From Buchnera aphidicola (Taiwanaphis decaspermi) (GTDB lineage Bacteria; Pseudomonadota; Gammaproteobacteria; Enterobacterales; Enterobacteriaceae): a stretch of DNA of 64,000 nucleotides. The translations under genes were made by a program, and so were the position numbers. Under the pieces are notes generated by a model. It did no database searches, had not been told where the DNA came from, and saw only the letters and a program-made list of their open reading frames with translations. The DNA lies in NCBI RefSeq assembly GCF_039405155.1, contig NZ_CP135049.1, forward strand, positions 389,896 through 453,895, written 5' to 3'. Of this stretch, positions 19,476 through 28,535 are shown piece after piece (the stretch's first letter is position 1; every line of letters starts with the position of its first letter).

Positions 19476-20492
19476 ATGATAAAATATTTAGACAGATATT
19501 TAAATATTTATTATTTAAAAAAAATGAAAAAATATGATCACAAATTTTGTGTTGCGCCAATGTTAAATTGGACCAATAGACATTGTAGATATTTTCACAG
19601 AAAATTAACTAAATATGCTTTTTTATATACAGAAATGTTGACTACACAATCTATAATATTTGGAAAAAATAAAAAAAATATTAAATACAAAAAAAAATAT
19701 GAAAAACCTGTGGCTATTCAATTAGGAGGATCAAATTATAAACATTTTCAAATATGCTCTAAATTAGCTTATGATTCAAATTTTGACGAAATAAATATTA
19801 ATGTTGGATGTCCATCTAAAAAAGCTCAATTAGGAAATTTTGGCATAATTTTAATGAAAAAACCTGAAATTATAATAGATTGTTTAAAATCTATGGAAGA
19901 TACAGTTGATCTTCCATTAACTATAAAAACTCGTATAGGAATTAATAATACTAATTATAATTTTTTGCAAGATTTTATTGGTAAAATATCAGAATCTACT
20001 AAATGTAATACATTTATAATTCATGCTAGAAATGCTAATTTATCATTAGATAAAACAAAAAAAAATTTAACAATACCAAAATTAAATTATAAATTCGTAT
20101 ATAAAATAAAAAAAAATTTTCCTAACTTAAAAATAATAATAAACGGGGGAATAAAATCTTTAAAAGAATCTAAAAAACATTTATCTATTGTTGATGGAAT
20201 AATGATGGGAAGAACAGCATATAAAAAACCATCTTTATTAGCAAAAATAGATAATTTTTTTTTTAAAAAAAAAAAAAAAAACATTTTTGATGTTATTGAA
20301 AGCATGTATCCTTACATAAAAAAAAATATAAAAAAAAACAATTCATTATCAATCTTAAAACCAATGATAGGCTTATTTCATTCTAAACCATTTTCTTCAA
20401 TGTGGAAAAAAACAGTAACACAAAAAAATAATAATATTGAAAATATAAAAGAAACAATAAAAAAAATAAAAAAACTATATTTAGAATTATAA
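19476..20492 (+). CDS. dusA: tRNA-dihydrouridine synthase A
   Basis: DusA reduces U20/U20a in the D loop of tRNAs using FMN and NADPH. The 338-residue TIM barrel has CVAPMLNWTNRHCRYF (residues 25-40), the catalytic Cys112 in NVGCPSKKAQLG, and the FMN-phosphate region INGGIK and DGIMMGR. The match to DusA rather than DusB or DusC is clear. The ATG at 19476 gives an N-terminal extension; Met17 (19524) is an alternative start. The sequence contains a T10 tract followed by 17 A residues (20255-20281) in frame, a strong slippage site. Confidence 0.94.
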   Translation: MIKYLDRYLNIYYLKKMKKYDHKFCVAPMLNWTNRHCRYFHRKLTKYAFLYTEMLTTQSIIFGKNKKNIKYKKKYEKPVAIQLGGSNYKHFQICSKLAYDSNFDEININVGCPSKKAQLGNFGIILMKKPEIIIDCLKSMEDTVDLPLTIKTRIGINNTNYNFLQDFIGKISESTKCNTFIIHARNANLSLDKTKKNLTIPKLNYKFVYKIKKNFPNLKIIINGGIKSLKESKKHLSIVDGIMMGRTAYKKPSLLAKIDNFFFKKKKKNIFDVIESMYPYIKKNIKKNNSLSILKPMIGLFHSKPFSSMWKKTVTQKNNNIENIKETIKKIKKLYLEL

Positions 20493-20581
20493 ATAATAAA
20501 ATATTTTATTATAAACGATCAAATTTTTATTAAAAATTTATAACAATTATTATTAAAAATAAAATAGGCATTTTATAAAAA

Positions 20582-21973
20582 ATGTTATTTGATAAATTAA
20601 AAAATAAATATGAAAAAAAAATAATAGGATTAAAAATACCTCCTCATTCTTTAGAAGCTGAACAATCAGTATTAGGAGGATTAATGTTAGATAACAATCA
20701 ATGGGAAACAGTATCTGAACGTATAAAAGCTGATGATTTTTTCAGTAAACCTCACAAAATAATTTTTGAAGAAATGGAAAAATTATTAGATAAAGGAAAT
20801 CCTATAGATTTAATTACATTGTCTGAATCGTTGGAACAAAAAGGTAAATTAGATAATGTAGGTAGATTTTCTTATTTAGCAGAGTTATCAAAAAATACAC
20901 CCAGTGTTGCTAATATTAATGCATATGCTGATATAGTAAGAGAAAGAGCAATCATAAGAGAAATAATTAAAGTATCTAAAAAAATAGCAAATATTGGATA
21001 TAACCCTGAAGGAAGAAATAGCGAGCAATTATTAGATTATGCAGAATCTTCTGTTTTCAAAATAGCTGAAAAAAGATATGTTAAAAATTATGGTCCTAAA
21101 AATATTAAACAAATATTAGATTCAACTATTACTACTTTGGAAAAATTGTCGAAAAATAATAATGGAATAACTGGTATTAATACTGGATATCCAGATCTTA
21201 ACAAAGTAACTTCTGGTTTACAAAAATCTGATTTAATTATCATTGCTGGGAGACCATCAATGGGAAAAACTACTTTCGCTATGAATATTTGTGAAAACAC
21301 AGCAATGACTTATAAAAAACCAGTGTTAATATTTAGTTTAGAAATGCCAGTGGAACAAATAATGTTACGTATGTTATCATCATTATCTAGAGTTGATCAA
21401 TCATATATAAGGAATGGTAAACTAACAAATAAGGATTGGGAAAGAATATCAAGTACAATAAATATATTATTAAAGAAAAAAAATATGTATATTGATGATT
21501 CTTTTGGATTAACTCCTCATGAAGTTAGATCAAGATCTCGTAGAATATATAGAGAACATAATGGATTAAGTTTGATTATGATAGATTATTTACAATTAAT
21601 GAAACTTCCTTCTTTATCAGAAAATAGAAATTTAGAAATATCTGAGATTTCTAGAATGTTGAAATCATTAGCAAAAGAACTAAAAGTACCTATAATTGCA
21701 TTATCTCAATTAAATCGTTTAGTTGAACAAAGATCTGATAAAAGACCTTTAAATTCAGATTTAAGAGAATCAGGTTCAATAGAACAAGATGCTGATTTAA
21801 TTATGTTTATTTATAGAGATGAAGTTTATCATGAAAATAGTGATTTAAAAGGAATAGCAGAAATCATTATAGGAAAACAAAGAAACGGACCAATAGGAAC
21901 AGTAAAATTAACTTTCAATGGACATTGGTCTAGATTTGATAATTATTTTGGTTATAGATATGGAGATGAATAA
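20582..21973 (+). CDS. dnaB: Replicative DNA helicase DnaB
   Basis: DnaB is the hexameric helicase that unwinds the chromosome ahead of the replisome. The 463-residue product (E. coli 471) has the N-terminal helical domain starting PPHSLEAEQSVLGGLMLDN and the RecA-like C-terminal domain with Walker A GRPSMGKTT (223-231), MIDYLQLM as Walker B, and the DLRESGSIEQDADLIMF segment with the arginine finger region. It lies 89 bases after dusA on the same strand. Nothing is missing. Confidence 0.98.
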   Translation: MLFDKLKNKYEKKIIGLKIPPHSLEAEQSVLGGLMLDNNQWETVSERIKADDFFSKPHKIIFEEMEKLLDKGNPIDLITLSESLEQKGKLDNVGRFSYLAELSKNTPSVANINAYADIVRERAIIREIIKVSKKIANIGYNPEGRNSEQLLDYAESSVFKIAEKRYVKNYGPKNIKQILDSTITTLEKLSKNNNGITGINTGYPDLNKVTSGLQKSDLIIIAGRPSMGKTTFAMNICENTAMTYKKPVLIFSLEMPVEQIMLRMLSSLSRVDQSYIRNGKLTNKDWERISSTINILLKKKNMYIDDSFGLTPHEVRSRSRRIYREHNGLSLIMIDYLQLMKLPSLSENRNLEISEISRMLKSLAKELKVPIIALSQLNRLVEQRSDKRPLNSDLRESGSIEQDADLIMFIYRDEVYHENSDLKGIAEIIIGKQRNGPIGTVKLTFNGHWSRFDNYFGYRYGDE

Positions 21974-22074
21974 CTAAAAAATAATATTTATTGTTACAAA
22001 TAACTTTAATTAATAAATCAATAAAATATTGTATATATATAATATTTTTTACAAACATATAAAAAATTAAAATA

Positions 22075-23046
22075 ATGCCTAAAAAAATTAAAATTGGAAT
22101 AATAATGGATTCTATTAATAATATAAATATAAACAAAGACTCAAGTTTTGCAATATTATTAGAATCACAAAAACGTAACTTTGATTTGTTTTATATTAAA
22201 ATAAAAAATTTATTTTTAAAAAATAATGTTCCATATGCTATCTCATCAAAATTAAATGTTTCACAAAACAAAAAAAAGTGGTTTAATTTATTAGAAAAAA
22301 AAACTAGACCATTATCTCATTTTGATGTTATTTTAATGCGTAAAGAACCTCCTGTAAATCAAATGTTTATATATGCTACATACATATTAGAAATTTCTGA
22401 AAAAAAAAACAATACACTTATAATAAATAAACCAAAAGCTTTAAGAGATTACAATGAAAAAATATTTGCATCATTATTTTATAAAATAACTCCAAAAACA
22501 TTAATTACAAGCAATATAAAAGAAATAAAAAAATTTTGGATAAAACATAAAGATATAATATTAAAACCTTTAAATGGTATGGGAGGAGAATCTATCTTTA
22601 GAATAAAAAATAACGATTATAATTTTTCAGTTATTAGCGAAACTATGACTAATAATGGCAATAAATATTGTGTTGTTCAAAAATACATACCGGATATTAA
22701 AAAAGGAGACAAAAGAGTTCTTATAATAAATAAAAAAATTATTCCTTTTTGTTTAGCTAGAATACCTAAATTAGGAGAAAATAGAGGTAATTTAGCTAAA
22801 GGTGGTATAGGTAAATTACAAGTTTTAAACGAAAATGATTATAAAATAGCAAAAATAGTATCTTCTAAAATGAAAAATAAAGGATTGTTTTTTATGGGAT
22901 TAGATATAATAGGAAAAAAATTAATTGAAATTAACATAACTAGTCCAACTTGTATTTGTGAAATATCTAAAAAATCTAAATTATCTATTAGTAGTATTTT
23001 TTTAGATGAGTTAGAGAAAGAAATAAAAAAAAGAAATTTAATATAA
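22075..23046 (+). CDS. gshB: Glutathione synthetase
   Basis: GshB joins gamma-glutamylcysteine and glycine. The 323-residue ATP-grasp enzyme (E. coli 316) starts MPKKIKIGIIMDSINNINI, followed by KDSSFAILLE, and has DVILMRKEPP, the ATP-binding ILKPLNGMGGESIF loop, QKYIPDIKKGDKRVLI and the metal-binding EINITSPTCICEI. It is followed by ruvX as in E. coli (gshB-yqgE-yqgF, with yqgE missing here). Whether gshA is present cannot be judged from the window. Confidence 0.97.
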   Translation: MPKKIKIGIIMDSINNININKDSSFAILLESQKRNFDLFYIKIKNLFLKNNVPYAISSKLNVSQNKKKWFNLLEKKTRPLSHFDVILMRKEPPVNQMFIYATYILEISEKKNNTLIINKPKALRDYNEKIFASLFYKITPKTLITSNIKEIKKFWIKHKDIILKPLNGMGGESIFRIKNNDYNFSVISETMTNNGNKYCVVQKYIPDIKKGDKRVLIINKKIIPFCLARIPKLGENRGNLAKGGIGKLQVLNENDYKIAKIVSSKMKNKGLFFMGLDIIGKKLIEINITSPTCICEISKKSKLSISSIFLDELEKEIKKRNLI

Positions 23047-23072
23047 AAAATATCATATAGGAAATGTATTTT

Positions 23073-23495
23073 ATGTTAATAATGTGTTTCGATTATGGAA
23101 CAAAGAATATAGGAGTATCTATAGGACAATTAATTACACATACTTCTTATCCATTAAAATCTATTCAAATGTTCAAAAAAAAAATAAATTGGATTGCAAT
23201 CAATAAAATTATAAATGAATGGAAACCTGCGAAAATAATTGTTGGTAATCCATTAAATATGAACGGTAATAAACAAAAAATGAATTTTTTAGTTAACGAA
23301 TTTGTCAAATTATTATATAAAAAAACCAAAATACCAATAATATTACATGATGAAAGATTAACAACAGTAGAAGCAAAACATATTTTATTTAATGAAAAAA
23401 AAGGTTTTAAATCATTAAGCAAAAATATGGTAAATTCTGTATCATCTTTAATAATCTTAAATAGTTGGTTATACCAGTTAACCAACAAAAAATAA
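23073..23495 (+). CDS. ruvX: Putative pre-16S rRNA nuclease (YqgF/RuvX)
   Basis: YqgF is an RNase H-fold protein implicated in 16S rRNA 5'-end maturation. The protein shows FDYGTKNIGVSIGQ near the start with the catalytic Asp, IIVGNPLNMNG in the middle and LHDERLTTVEA with the other acidic residues. I choose the ATG at 23073 because AGGA at 23059-23062 is about ten bases away; an ATG at 23064 sits almost on top of that site. From 23073 the length is 140 residues, close to E. coli (138). It follows gshB by 26 bases. Confidence 0.94.
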   Translation: MLIMCFDYGTKNIGVSIGQLITHTSYPLKSIQMFKKKINWIAINKIINEWKPAKIIVGNPLNMNGNKQKMNFLVNEFVKLLYKKTKIPIILHDERLTTVEAKHILFNEKKGFKSLSKNMVNSVSSLIILNSWLYQLTNKK

Positions 23496-23528
23496 AAAAA
23501 TAAAAGTTATTAATAATAAAATATACAC

Positions 23529-24659
23529 ATGAAATTACCTAATTTAAGTCTATATATACATATACCATGGTGTGAAAAAAAATGTATATATTGTGATTTT
23601 AATTCATATACATATGAAAAAATTCCAGAAAAAAGATATTTAAAACATTTACTACTAGATTTAAAAGATAATTTATCTTTTGTACAAAATAGAAAAATTA
23701 AAACCATATTTATAGGAGGAGGTACACCAAGCATTCTAAAATCATCTATAATTGACAAAATGTTATATAAAATAAAAAAAATGATAGAAATATCTAATAA
23801 TGCTGAAATTACAATAGAAGTAAATCCTAATGATATTACTTTAGATAAAGTTTATCAATATAAAAAGTCAGGTATTAATAGGATATCTATTGGTATTCAA
23901 ACTTTCAATAACAAAAAACTAAAAATGTTAGGTAGGACACATGATACAAAACAATCAAAAAAAGCAATAAAAATAATAAAAAAAATGAATTTTAAAAATT
24001 TTAACATTGATATTATACATAGTTTGCCAAATCAAAATATTAAAGAATCTATATATGATGTTAAAAAACTTATACAATTAAAACCACCCCATATTTCTTG
24101 GTATCAATTAAGTATTGAAAAAAATACATTATTATTTCATAAGGAAAATAATTTGCTAAAAGATGAAATTTTATGGAAAATTTTTAATGAAGGCCATAAA
24201 ATAATTGTCGATAATAATTATAAACAATACGAAATTTCTTCATATTGTTATAAAAATATATACAAATGTAAACATAATTTAAATTATTGGAGATTTGGAG
24301 ATTATATAGGAATAGGGTGTGGATCTCATAGTAAATTTACAAACTTGGATGGTGATATAACCAGAATTATTAAAAAAAAACGTATATTAGATTATATGAA
24401 TAATAATTATATACATAAATCTTATTTAGTTAAATCTAAAGATAAAATTTTTGAATATTTTATAAATAAACTAAGATTATATGAACATGTTTCTAAAAAT
24501 TTTTTCGAAAAATTCAAAATAAAAAAAAATAAAAAATTTTTTTATGCTATAAAAAAAGCTAAAATTAATGGTTATATTATTGAAAAAAAAAATAGTTGGG
24601 AAACAACAAAAAAAGGTAAATTATATTTAAATAATTTGTTAGAATTTTTTTTACCTTAG
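23529..24659 (+). CDS. hemW: Radical SAM heme chaperone HemW
   Basis: HemW was long annotated as an oxygen-independent coproporphyrinogen oxidase but acts as a heme-binding chaperone. The 376-residue product (E. coli 378) has the Fe-S motif CEKKCIYCDF (about residues 15-24), TIFIGGGTPSIL, NRISIGIQTFN, and the HNLNYWRFGDYIGIG segment. It has the third cysteine in CDF as HemW does. It follows ruvX at 33 bases, with E. coli yggS to rdgB genes between them lost. Confidence 0.95.
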   Translation: MKLPNLSLYIHIPWCEKKCIYCDFNSYTYEKIPEKRYLKHLLLDLKDNLSFVQNRKIKTIFIGGGTPSILKSSIIDKMLYKIKKMIEISNNAEITIEVNPNDITLDKVYQYKKSGINRISIGIQTFNNKKLKMLGRTHDTKQSKKAIKIIKKMNFKNFNIDIIHSLPNQNIKESIYDVKKLIQLKPPHISWYQLSIEKNTLLFHKENNLLKDEILWKIFNEGHKIIVDNNYKQYEISSYCYKNIYKCKHNLNYWRFGDYIGIGCGSHSKFTNLDGDITRIIKKKRILDYMNNNYIHKSYLVKSKDKIFEYFINKLRLYEHVSKNFFEKFKIKKNKKFFYAIKKAKINGYIIEKKNSWETTKKGKLYLNNLLEFFLP

Positions 24660-24735
24660 TTAATATTAAAATATTTGATTATTTATTAAAAAAAATTGTA
24701 ATTTTACTATTTAAATACATAATTTTGGGTTATTT

Positions 24736-24975
24736 ATGAAAAGAACAATATTTTGCCATTTTTTAAAAAAAAAGTCAGAAGGATTACAAGAAAAAACTTA
24801 TCCTGGTAAATTAGGTATTTATATATATAAACATATATCTAAAAAAGCATGGTTTTTATGGTTATCTAGGCAAACTATAATAATTAATGAAAAAAATATA
24901 GACACAAGAAATGATGAACACAAAAAAACATTAGAGATACAAATGAAAGAATTTTTAAAAATAAAAATAAAATGA
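24736..24975 (+). CDS. yggX: Probable Fe(2+)-trafficking protein YggX
   Basis: YggX protects Fe-S clusters against oxidation in enteric bacteria. The 79-residue product begins MKRTIFCHFLKKKSEGLQEK with the conserved Cys7, followed by YPGKLGIYIY and ISKKAWFLWLSRQTIIINEK, all family landmarks. E. coli YggX is about 91 residues; the last dozen residues are absent here. mutY, its E. coli partner, is not beside it. A symmetric hairpin follows 17 bases after the stop. Confidence 0.93.
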   Translation: MKRTIFCHFLKKKSEGLQEKTYPGKLGIYIYKHISKKAWFLWLSRQTIIINEKNIDTRNDEHKKTLEIQMKEFLKIKIK

Positions 24976-24991
24976 TTTTTATTTAAAAAAC

Positions 24992-25026
24992 ATTGCCGTA
25001 ATTATTCCAAAATACTATACGGCAAT
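24992..25026. terminator. Bidirectional terminator-like hairpin between yggX and ibpA
   Basis: A perfect 9-bp inverted repeat (ATTGCCGTA at 24992-25000, TACGGCAAT at 25018-25026) with a 17-base loop lies between the convergent genes yggX and ibpA. It is flanked by A-rich sequence on the left and ATTTTAT on the right, so it would work on both strands. The four G/C pairs in each arm stand out from the surrounding DNA. Confidence 0.7.
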
Positions 25027-25067
25027 ATTTTATAAAATAAATTATTTAAATAACAAAAATATTATCT

Positions 25068-25511
25068 CTATTTTTTTTGTATTGTTATTTTTTCTGTTTT
25101 TTCTTTTTCTGGTATTTTGTAATTAAAAATAATTTTTAATATACCGTATTTTAATATTGCTAATTTAACTTTAATTTCATGAGATAATTTAAAATCACAT
25201 GAAAAAGATTTTTTTTTTATTCCTTTATGATACCATTTTATATTTTTATTTTTATTATTTTTTTTTAACTCACCTGAAATATTCAATTTATTATTTTGAA
25301 CTGAAATATTTAGATTTTCTTCTTTATAACCAGCAACTACTATATTTAACTCATAATCACCATTTTTTTTACGAAAAAAATCATAATTAGGAATATTATG
25401 TAAAGGTTTTTCTCCTGTTAATCTACTAAACATCTTATCTATTTGATTAAATCTATCAGATAATAAATTATTATTAAAAGAAGAAATGAAAGGCAAATAA
25501 TTAGAAGACAT
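25068..25511 (-). CDS. ibpA: Small heat shock protein, IbpA family
   Basis: This is an alpha-crystallin-type holdase that keeps unfolded proteins soluble. The 147-residue product has a central domain with YELNIVVAGYKEENLNISVQ (residues 53-72) and a strand pair NNKLNISGEL, and a C-terminal ITI motif (IxI type) in EKITIQKK. E. coli IbpA is 137 residues. The charged core is very lysine-rich. The start at 25511 follows a strong AAGGAG site with a 6-base spacer, one of the best in the window. A sigma-32-like CTTGAAA lies upstream. Confidence 0.93.
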   Translation of the reverse strand: MSSNYLPFISSFNNNLLSDRFNQIDKMFSRLTGEKPLHNIPNYDFFRKKNGDYELNIVVAGYKEENLNISVQNNKLNISGELKKNNKNKNIKWYHKGIKKKSFSCDFKLSHEIKVKLAILKYGILKIIFNYKIPEKEKTEKITIQKK

Positions 25512-25574
25512 ACATAACTCCTTTAATCTATATAATTTTTATTATTAATTATTTATCTTAATTCTATATTCATA

Positions 25575-25610
25575 ATTTTAGATATAATAATATATGTAAG
25601 CTTTTTCAAG
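25575..25610 (-). promoter_or_regulatory. Candidate sigma-32 (heat shock) promoter of ibpA
   Basis: On the minus strand CTTGAAA (25604-25610) equals the -35 consensus of E. coli RpoH promoters, about 95 bases before the ibpA start. The expected CCCAT-type -10 is not present; only AT-rich sequence including CATATAT follows, so the -10 has drifted or the match is by chance. The position before a heat shock gene supports it. Confidence 0.45.
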
Positions 25611-25630
25611 TGTTTATTAAAAAATATTTT

Positions 25631-27061
25631 TTAAGAAGTTAAATTATTTAAATAAATATAATATTCTTTTATTTGTGTTAATATTTTTTTTTTTTTTTTG
25701 TTTTTTTTATATTTTAACATTAATTCATCTATTTTTTGATAATAAATAGTAATTTTTTTTTTTATTTTTCTTTTGCAGTATTTTTGCCATATTTTTTTAT
25801 CTGTTTTTTTAATATCTTTATAAAAATTTATATATTTATATTTAAATAACAGTTTTTTAATTCTATTATCATAATTGTTAAAATTTATTTTTTGTATTTC
25901 ATTGATATTTTTCATATTTCTTATTTTTTTTATAATTTTTTTATCTTTTTCTTCAAAAAAATTGTTATATAGTTGTAGCTCAACATCTGATGAATAATTA
26001 TTTATTTTTATTTTAAATAAATTTAAAATAATTTCTTTTAAATTTTTTTTTTGTTTTATTAATTTTAAATTTTTTAAACAATATTTATAATTTATATTAA
26101 AATTTAAAAATTTTTTTACATTGAAAAATTTTAAAGGTACAAAAATAGGACATTTATTTACATTTAATATATTTAAAGATTTGTTTTTTTTTATTATTTC
26201 TATAAAATTTAATTTTTTTTTATTTTTATATTTTTCACATATTTCAAAAAAGTTTTTAATATTTTCATTTAAATTAAAATAAATTAAAGAATTTGTATAA
26301 TATTTATGCCATATAACAGGTAATATTATACTCATATACTTGCTTTTGTTGTATAATGTAGAAATATGTATTAAAGGAGTCATATAAAAAATATTTATTA
26401 ACTCAACTAATTTTCTTTTCTTTCTATAATTAAAAAAAAAACTAAAAAGTTTTTTTTGTTTATTATTTATTAATTTAGCAATGCTTATCGTTGAATAAAC
26501 ATCATTTAAAGCATCATGAGGTTGATTGAAATTTAAATTATTGATTTTAATTAAATGAGCAAGTTTCAAACTCACTTGTTTATTTTTTTTAATGAACCAT
26601 TTTATTTTAAATGGTCTTAAAACATAACAAGCAATAACTAAATTTAATATATCCCATCGAGAATTATTTTTTCTCCAACTCCATTCATATGGATCAATAA
26701 AATTTCTGTAAAAAATATTTCTAGTAAATTCATCATCAAAATTTATATTATTATAACCAACAATACAAGTATTAGGTTTTTTCATTATATTGTAAATATT
26801 TTTAGAAAATTCAGATTCATTTAATCCATGATAATTTACATATGTTGGCAAAATACCTGTTATCAAAATTGAATCTGGATTAGGTATATAATATTCTGGA
26901 ATTTTACAATATAAAACTACAGGTTTTTCAATTATGTTAAAATTTTTATCAGTACGAATAGAAGCAAATTGTGCTATTTTATCTTTGCATGGGTTTGTAC
27001 CGAAAGTTTCATAATCATAAAATAAAAAAGTAGATTTTTTTTTCATCATATATAAATACAT
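25631..27061 (-). CDS. sbcB: Exodeoxyribonuclease I
   Basis: Exonuclease I degrades single-stranded DNA 3' to 5' and works in repair and recombination. The 476-residue product (E. coli 475) starts its DEDDh nuclease domain with FLFYDYETFGT (Asp16, Glu18), continues with FDDEFTRNIFYRNF and NNSRWDILNL, and has the PHDALNDVYSTI motif with catalytic His and Asp. The C-terminal half is strongly lysine- and asparagine-rich and hard to align. Met5 or Met6 are alternative starts. A run of 16 A (coding strand) lies near the 3' end (25684-25699). Confidence 0.95.
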   Translation of the reverse strand: MYLYMMKKKSTFLFYDYETFGTNPCKDKIAQFASIRTDKNFNIIEKPVVLYCKIPEYYIPNPDSILITGILPTYVNYHGLNESEFSKNIYNIMKKPNTCIVGYNNINFDDEFTRNIFYRNFIDPYEWSWRKNNSRWDILNLVIACYVLRPFKIKWFIKKNKQVSLKLAHLIKINNLNFNQPHDALNDVYSTISIAKLINNKQKKLFSFFFNYRKKRKLVELINIFYMTPLIHISTLYNKSKYMSIILPVIWHKYYTNSLIYFNLNENIKNFFEICEKYKNKKKLNFIEIIKKNKSLNILNVNKCPIFVPLKFFNVKKFLNFNINYKYCLKNLKLIKQKKNLKEIILNLFKIKINNYSSDVELQLYNNFFEEKDKKIIKKIRNMKNINEIQKINFNNYDNRIKKLLFKYKYINFYKDIKKTDKKIWQKYCKRKIKKKITIYYQKIDELMLKYKKNKKKKKILTQIKEYYIYLNNLTS

Positions 27062-27169
27062 GTTATCTTTATGCTCATATCAAAATAAAATAGCATGAAA
27101 TATTATAAAATTGTATAAAATAACATAAATTGTTGTTTTCTTTATAAAATTTAAAATAGGATATATTAG

Positions 27170-27490
27170 ATGACATTAGAAAAAAAAACATTCAAGTCTG
27201 TGTTAGAATTCGTAAAAATTTTTAGAAGAAAAAATAAAATAAAAAGAGAAATTAATGATATAGAAAAAAAAATTAGAGATAATAAAAAAAGAGTTTTGTT
27301 GCTAAAAAATTTAAGTGAATATATCAAACCTAATATGGTAACTGAGGATATTAATAACATAATAAAAAGTATGCAAAATGATTATAAAGATAGAATAGAT
27401 GATTATATAGTAAAAAACGCTGATTTATCCAAAGAAAGAAGGTGTATAATCAAAAAAATAAAACAAATGAAAAGTAATAAAGATAATTAA
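27170..27490 (+). CDS. tmaR: DUF496 protein TmaR (YeeX)
   Basis: The 106-residue coiled-coil protein matches E. coli Yee[21 protein letters not shown] (residues 10-29) is followed by [15 protein letters not shown] and LSEYIKPNM. In E. coli, YeeX (renamed TmaR) gathers at a pole and controls localisation and activity of PTS enzyme I. From memory its phosphorylated tyrosine is residue 72, and Tyr72 is present here in NDYKDR. It diverges from sbcB; in E. coli the two genes are close. TAGG nine bases upstream supports the start. Whether the pole role persists in a symbiont is unknown. Confidence 0.9.
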   Translation: MTLEKKTFKSVLEFVKIFRRKNKIKREINDIEKKIRDNKKRVLLLKNLSEYIKPNMVTEDINNIIKSMQNDYKDRIDDYIVKNADLSKERRCIIKKIKQMKSNKDN

Positions 27491-27500
27491 CAAAAATTAA

Positions 27501-27573
27501 CTCCCCCGACTGGACTTGAACCAGTGACATACGGATTAACAGTCCGCCGTTCTACCAACTGAACTACGGAGGA
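27501..27573 (-). tRNA. tRNA-Asn, anticodon GTT
   Basis: Reverse complement starts TCCTCCGTAGTTCAGTTGGT and the anticodon arm is GGACTGTTAATCC, giving GTT. The T arm is CTGG-TTCAAGT-CCAG with flanking pairs, and the acceptor stem closes TCCTCCG with CGGGGGA, followed by G73. It is nearly identical to E. coli tRNA-Asn. CCA is not encoded. Confidence 0.97.
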
Positions 27574-27696
27574 ATAAATTAAACAGAAAATCATTATATA
27601 TATTTAATTTATATTTTGTCAAGTTTTTTTTTTTGTAATAAATGAAAAGATATCTAGATTAATTAACAATTTTAATTTATAATAAAGAATATTAAA

Positions 27697-27770
27697 GGCT
27701 CTTTAGCTCAGTTGGTTAGAGCAAGCGACTCATAATCGCTAGGTCGCTGGTTCAAGTCCAGCAAGGGCCA
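27697..27770 (+). tRNA. tRNA-Ile, anticodon CAT (lysidine type)
   Basis: The anticodon arm reads GCGACTCATAATCGC, so the anticodon is CAT. The body (TAGGTCGCTGGTTCAAGTCC and the AGCAAGGGCCA end) matches the E. coli minor isoleucine tRNA (ileX/ileY) and not elongator or initiator tRNA-Met. C34 must be changed to lysidine by TilS to read AUA, a very frequent codon at this base composition. The acceptor stem GGCTCTT pairs with AAGGGCC and position 73 is A. Confidence 0.92.
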
Positions 27771-27880
27771 ATATTTTTTAAAATTGATTTTATATTTTAA
27801 TACTAACAAATATTTGTTGTTATATTGTATATATTAATAAAAAATATATTTTTAATATAAAAATTATTTAGAGAAATAAC

Positions 27881-28513
27881 ATGGAATCCTACAAAACAGA
27901 TTTTATTAAATTTATATTAAAAAAAAAGATACTTAGTGTTGGATCATTTAAATTAAAGTCTGGAATTTATAGTAAATATTTTTTTAATTTCGGTTTATTC
28001 AATAAAGGTAAAGATTTGTGTTTTCTAGGAAAAATTTATGCAAAAGCTATTATAGATTTAAAAATAAAATTTAATTTAATTTTTGGTCCTGCATATAAAG
28101 GAATACCTATAATATTATCAACAGCAATAGAATTAGCAAAAAAATATAAATTAAATATAGGATATTGTTTCAATAGAAAAGAAAAAAAAAAACATGGAGA
28201 GCAAGGAATTTTAGTTGGAGATAAAATTAAAGGTAATGTTTTGATATTAGATGATGTAATAACCACTGGAACTTCTATAAAAGAATCTATTAAAATAATT
28301 AACAAATATAAATATGCTAAAGTAAATTATATATTAGTTGCCATAGATAGAAAAGAAAATATATTTGATAAAAAATCATTTAGATATAATAATATATCAT
28401 CTTATAAAAAACATTTAAGCATTTTTTCTATTATCACTATATCAGATATTATATCATACTTACGAAAAAACAAAAAACAATATAGTGATTACTGGAATGT
28501 TATAATTGATTAA
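27881..28513 (+). CDS. pyrE: Orotate phosphoribosyltransferase
   Basis: PyrE forms orotidine 5'-phosphate from orotate and PRPP in pyrimidine synthesis. The 210-residue product (E. coli 213) has FKLKSGIYSKYFFNFGLFN near the start, IFGPAYKGIPI, the catalytic loop region NRKEKKKHGEQG and the PRPP motif VLILDDVITTGTS (about residues 124-136). It converges on dut with 22 bases between stops, the same pair as in E. coli (slmA missing). Confidence 0.97.
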   Translation: MESYKTDFIKFILKKKILSVGSFKLKSGIYSKYFFNFGLFNKGKDLCFLGKIYAKAIIDLKIKFNLIFGPAYKGIPIILSTAIELAKKYKLNIGYCFNRKEKKKHGEQGILVGDKIKGNVLILDDVITTGTSIKESIKIINKYKYAKVNYILVAIDRKENIFDKKSFRYNNISSYKKHLSIFSIITISDIISYLRKNKKQYSDYWNVIID

Positions 28514-28535
28514 TAAAATATAATTTTTTTATTTT

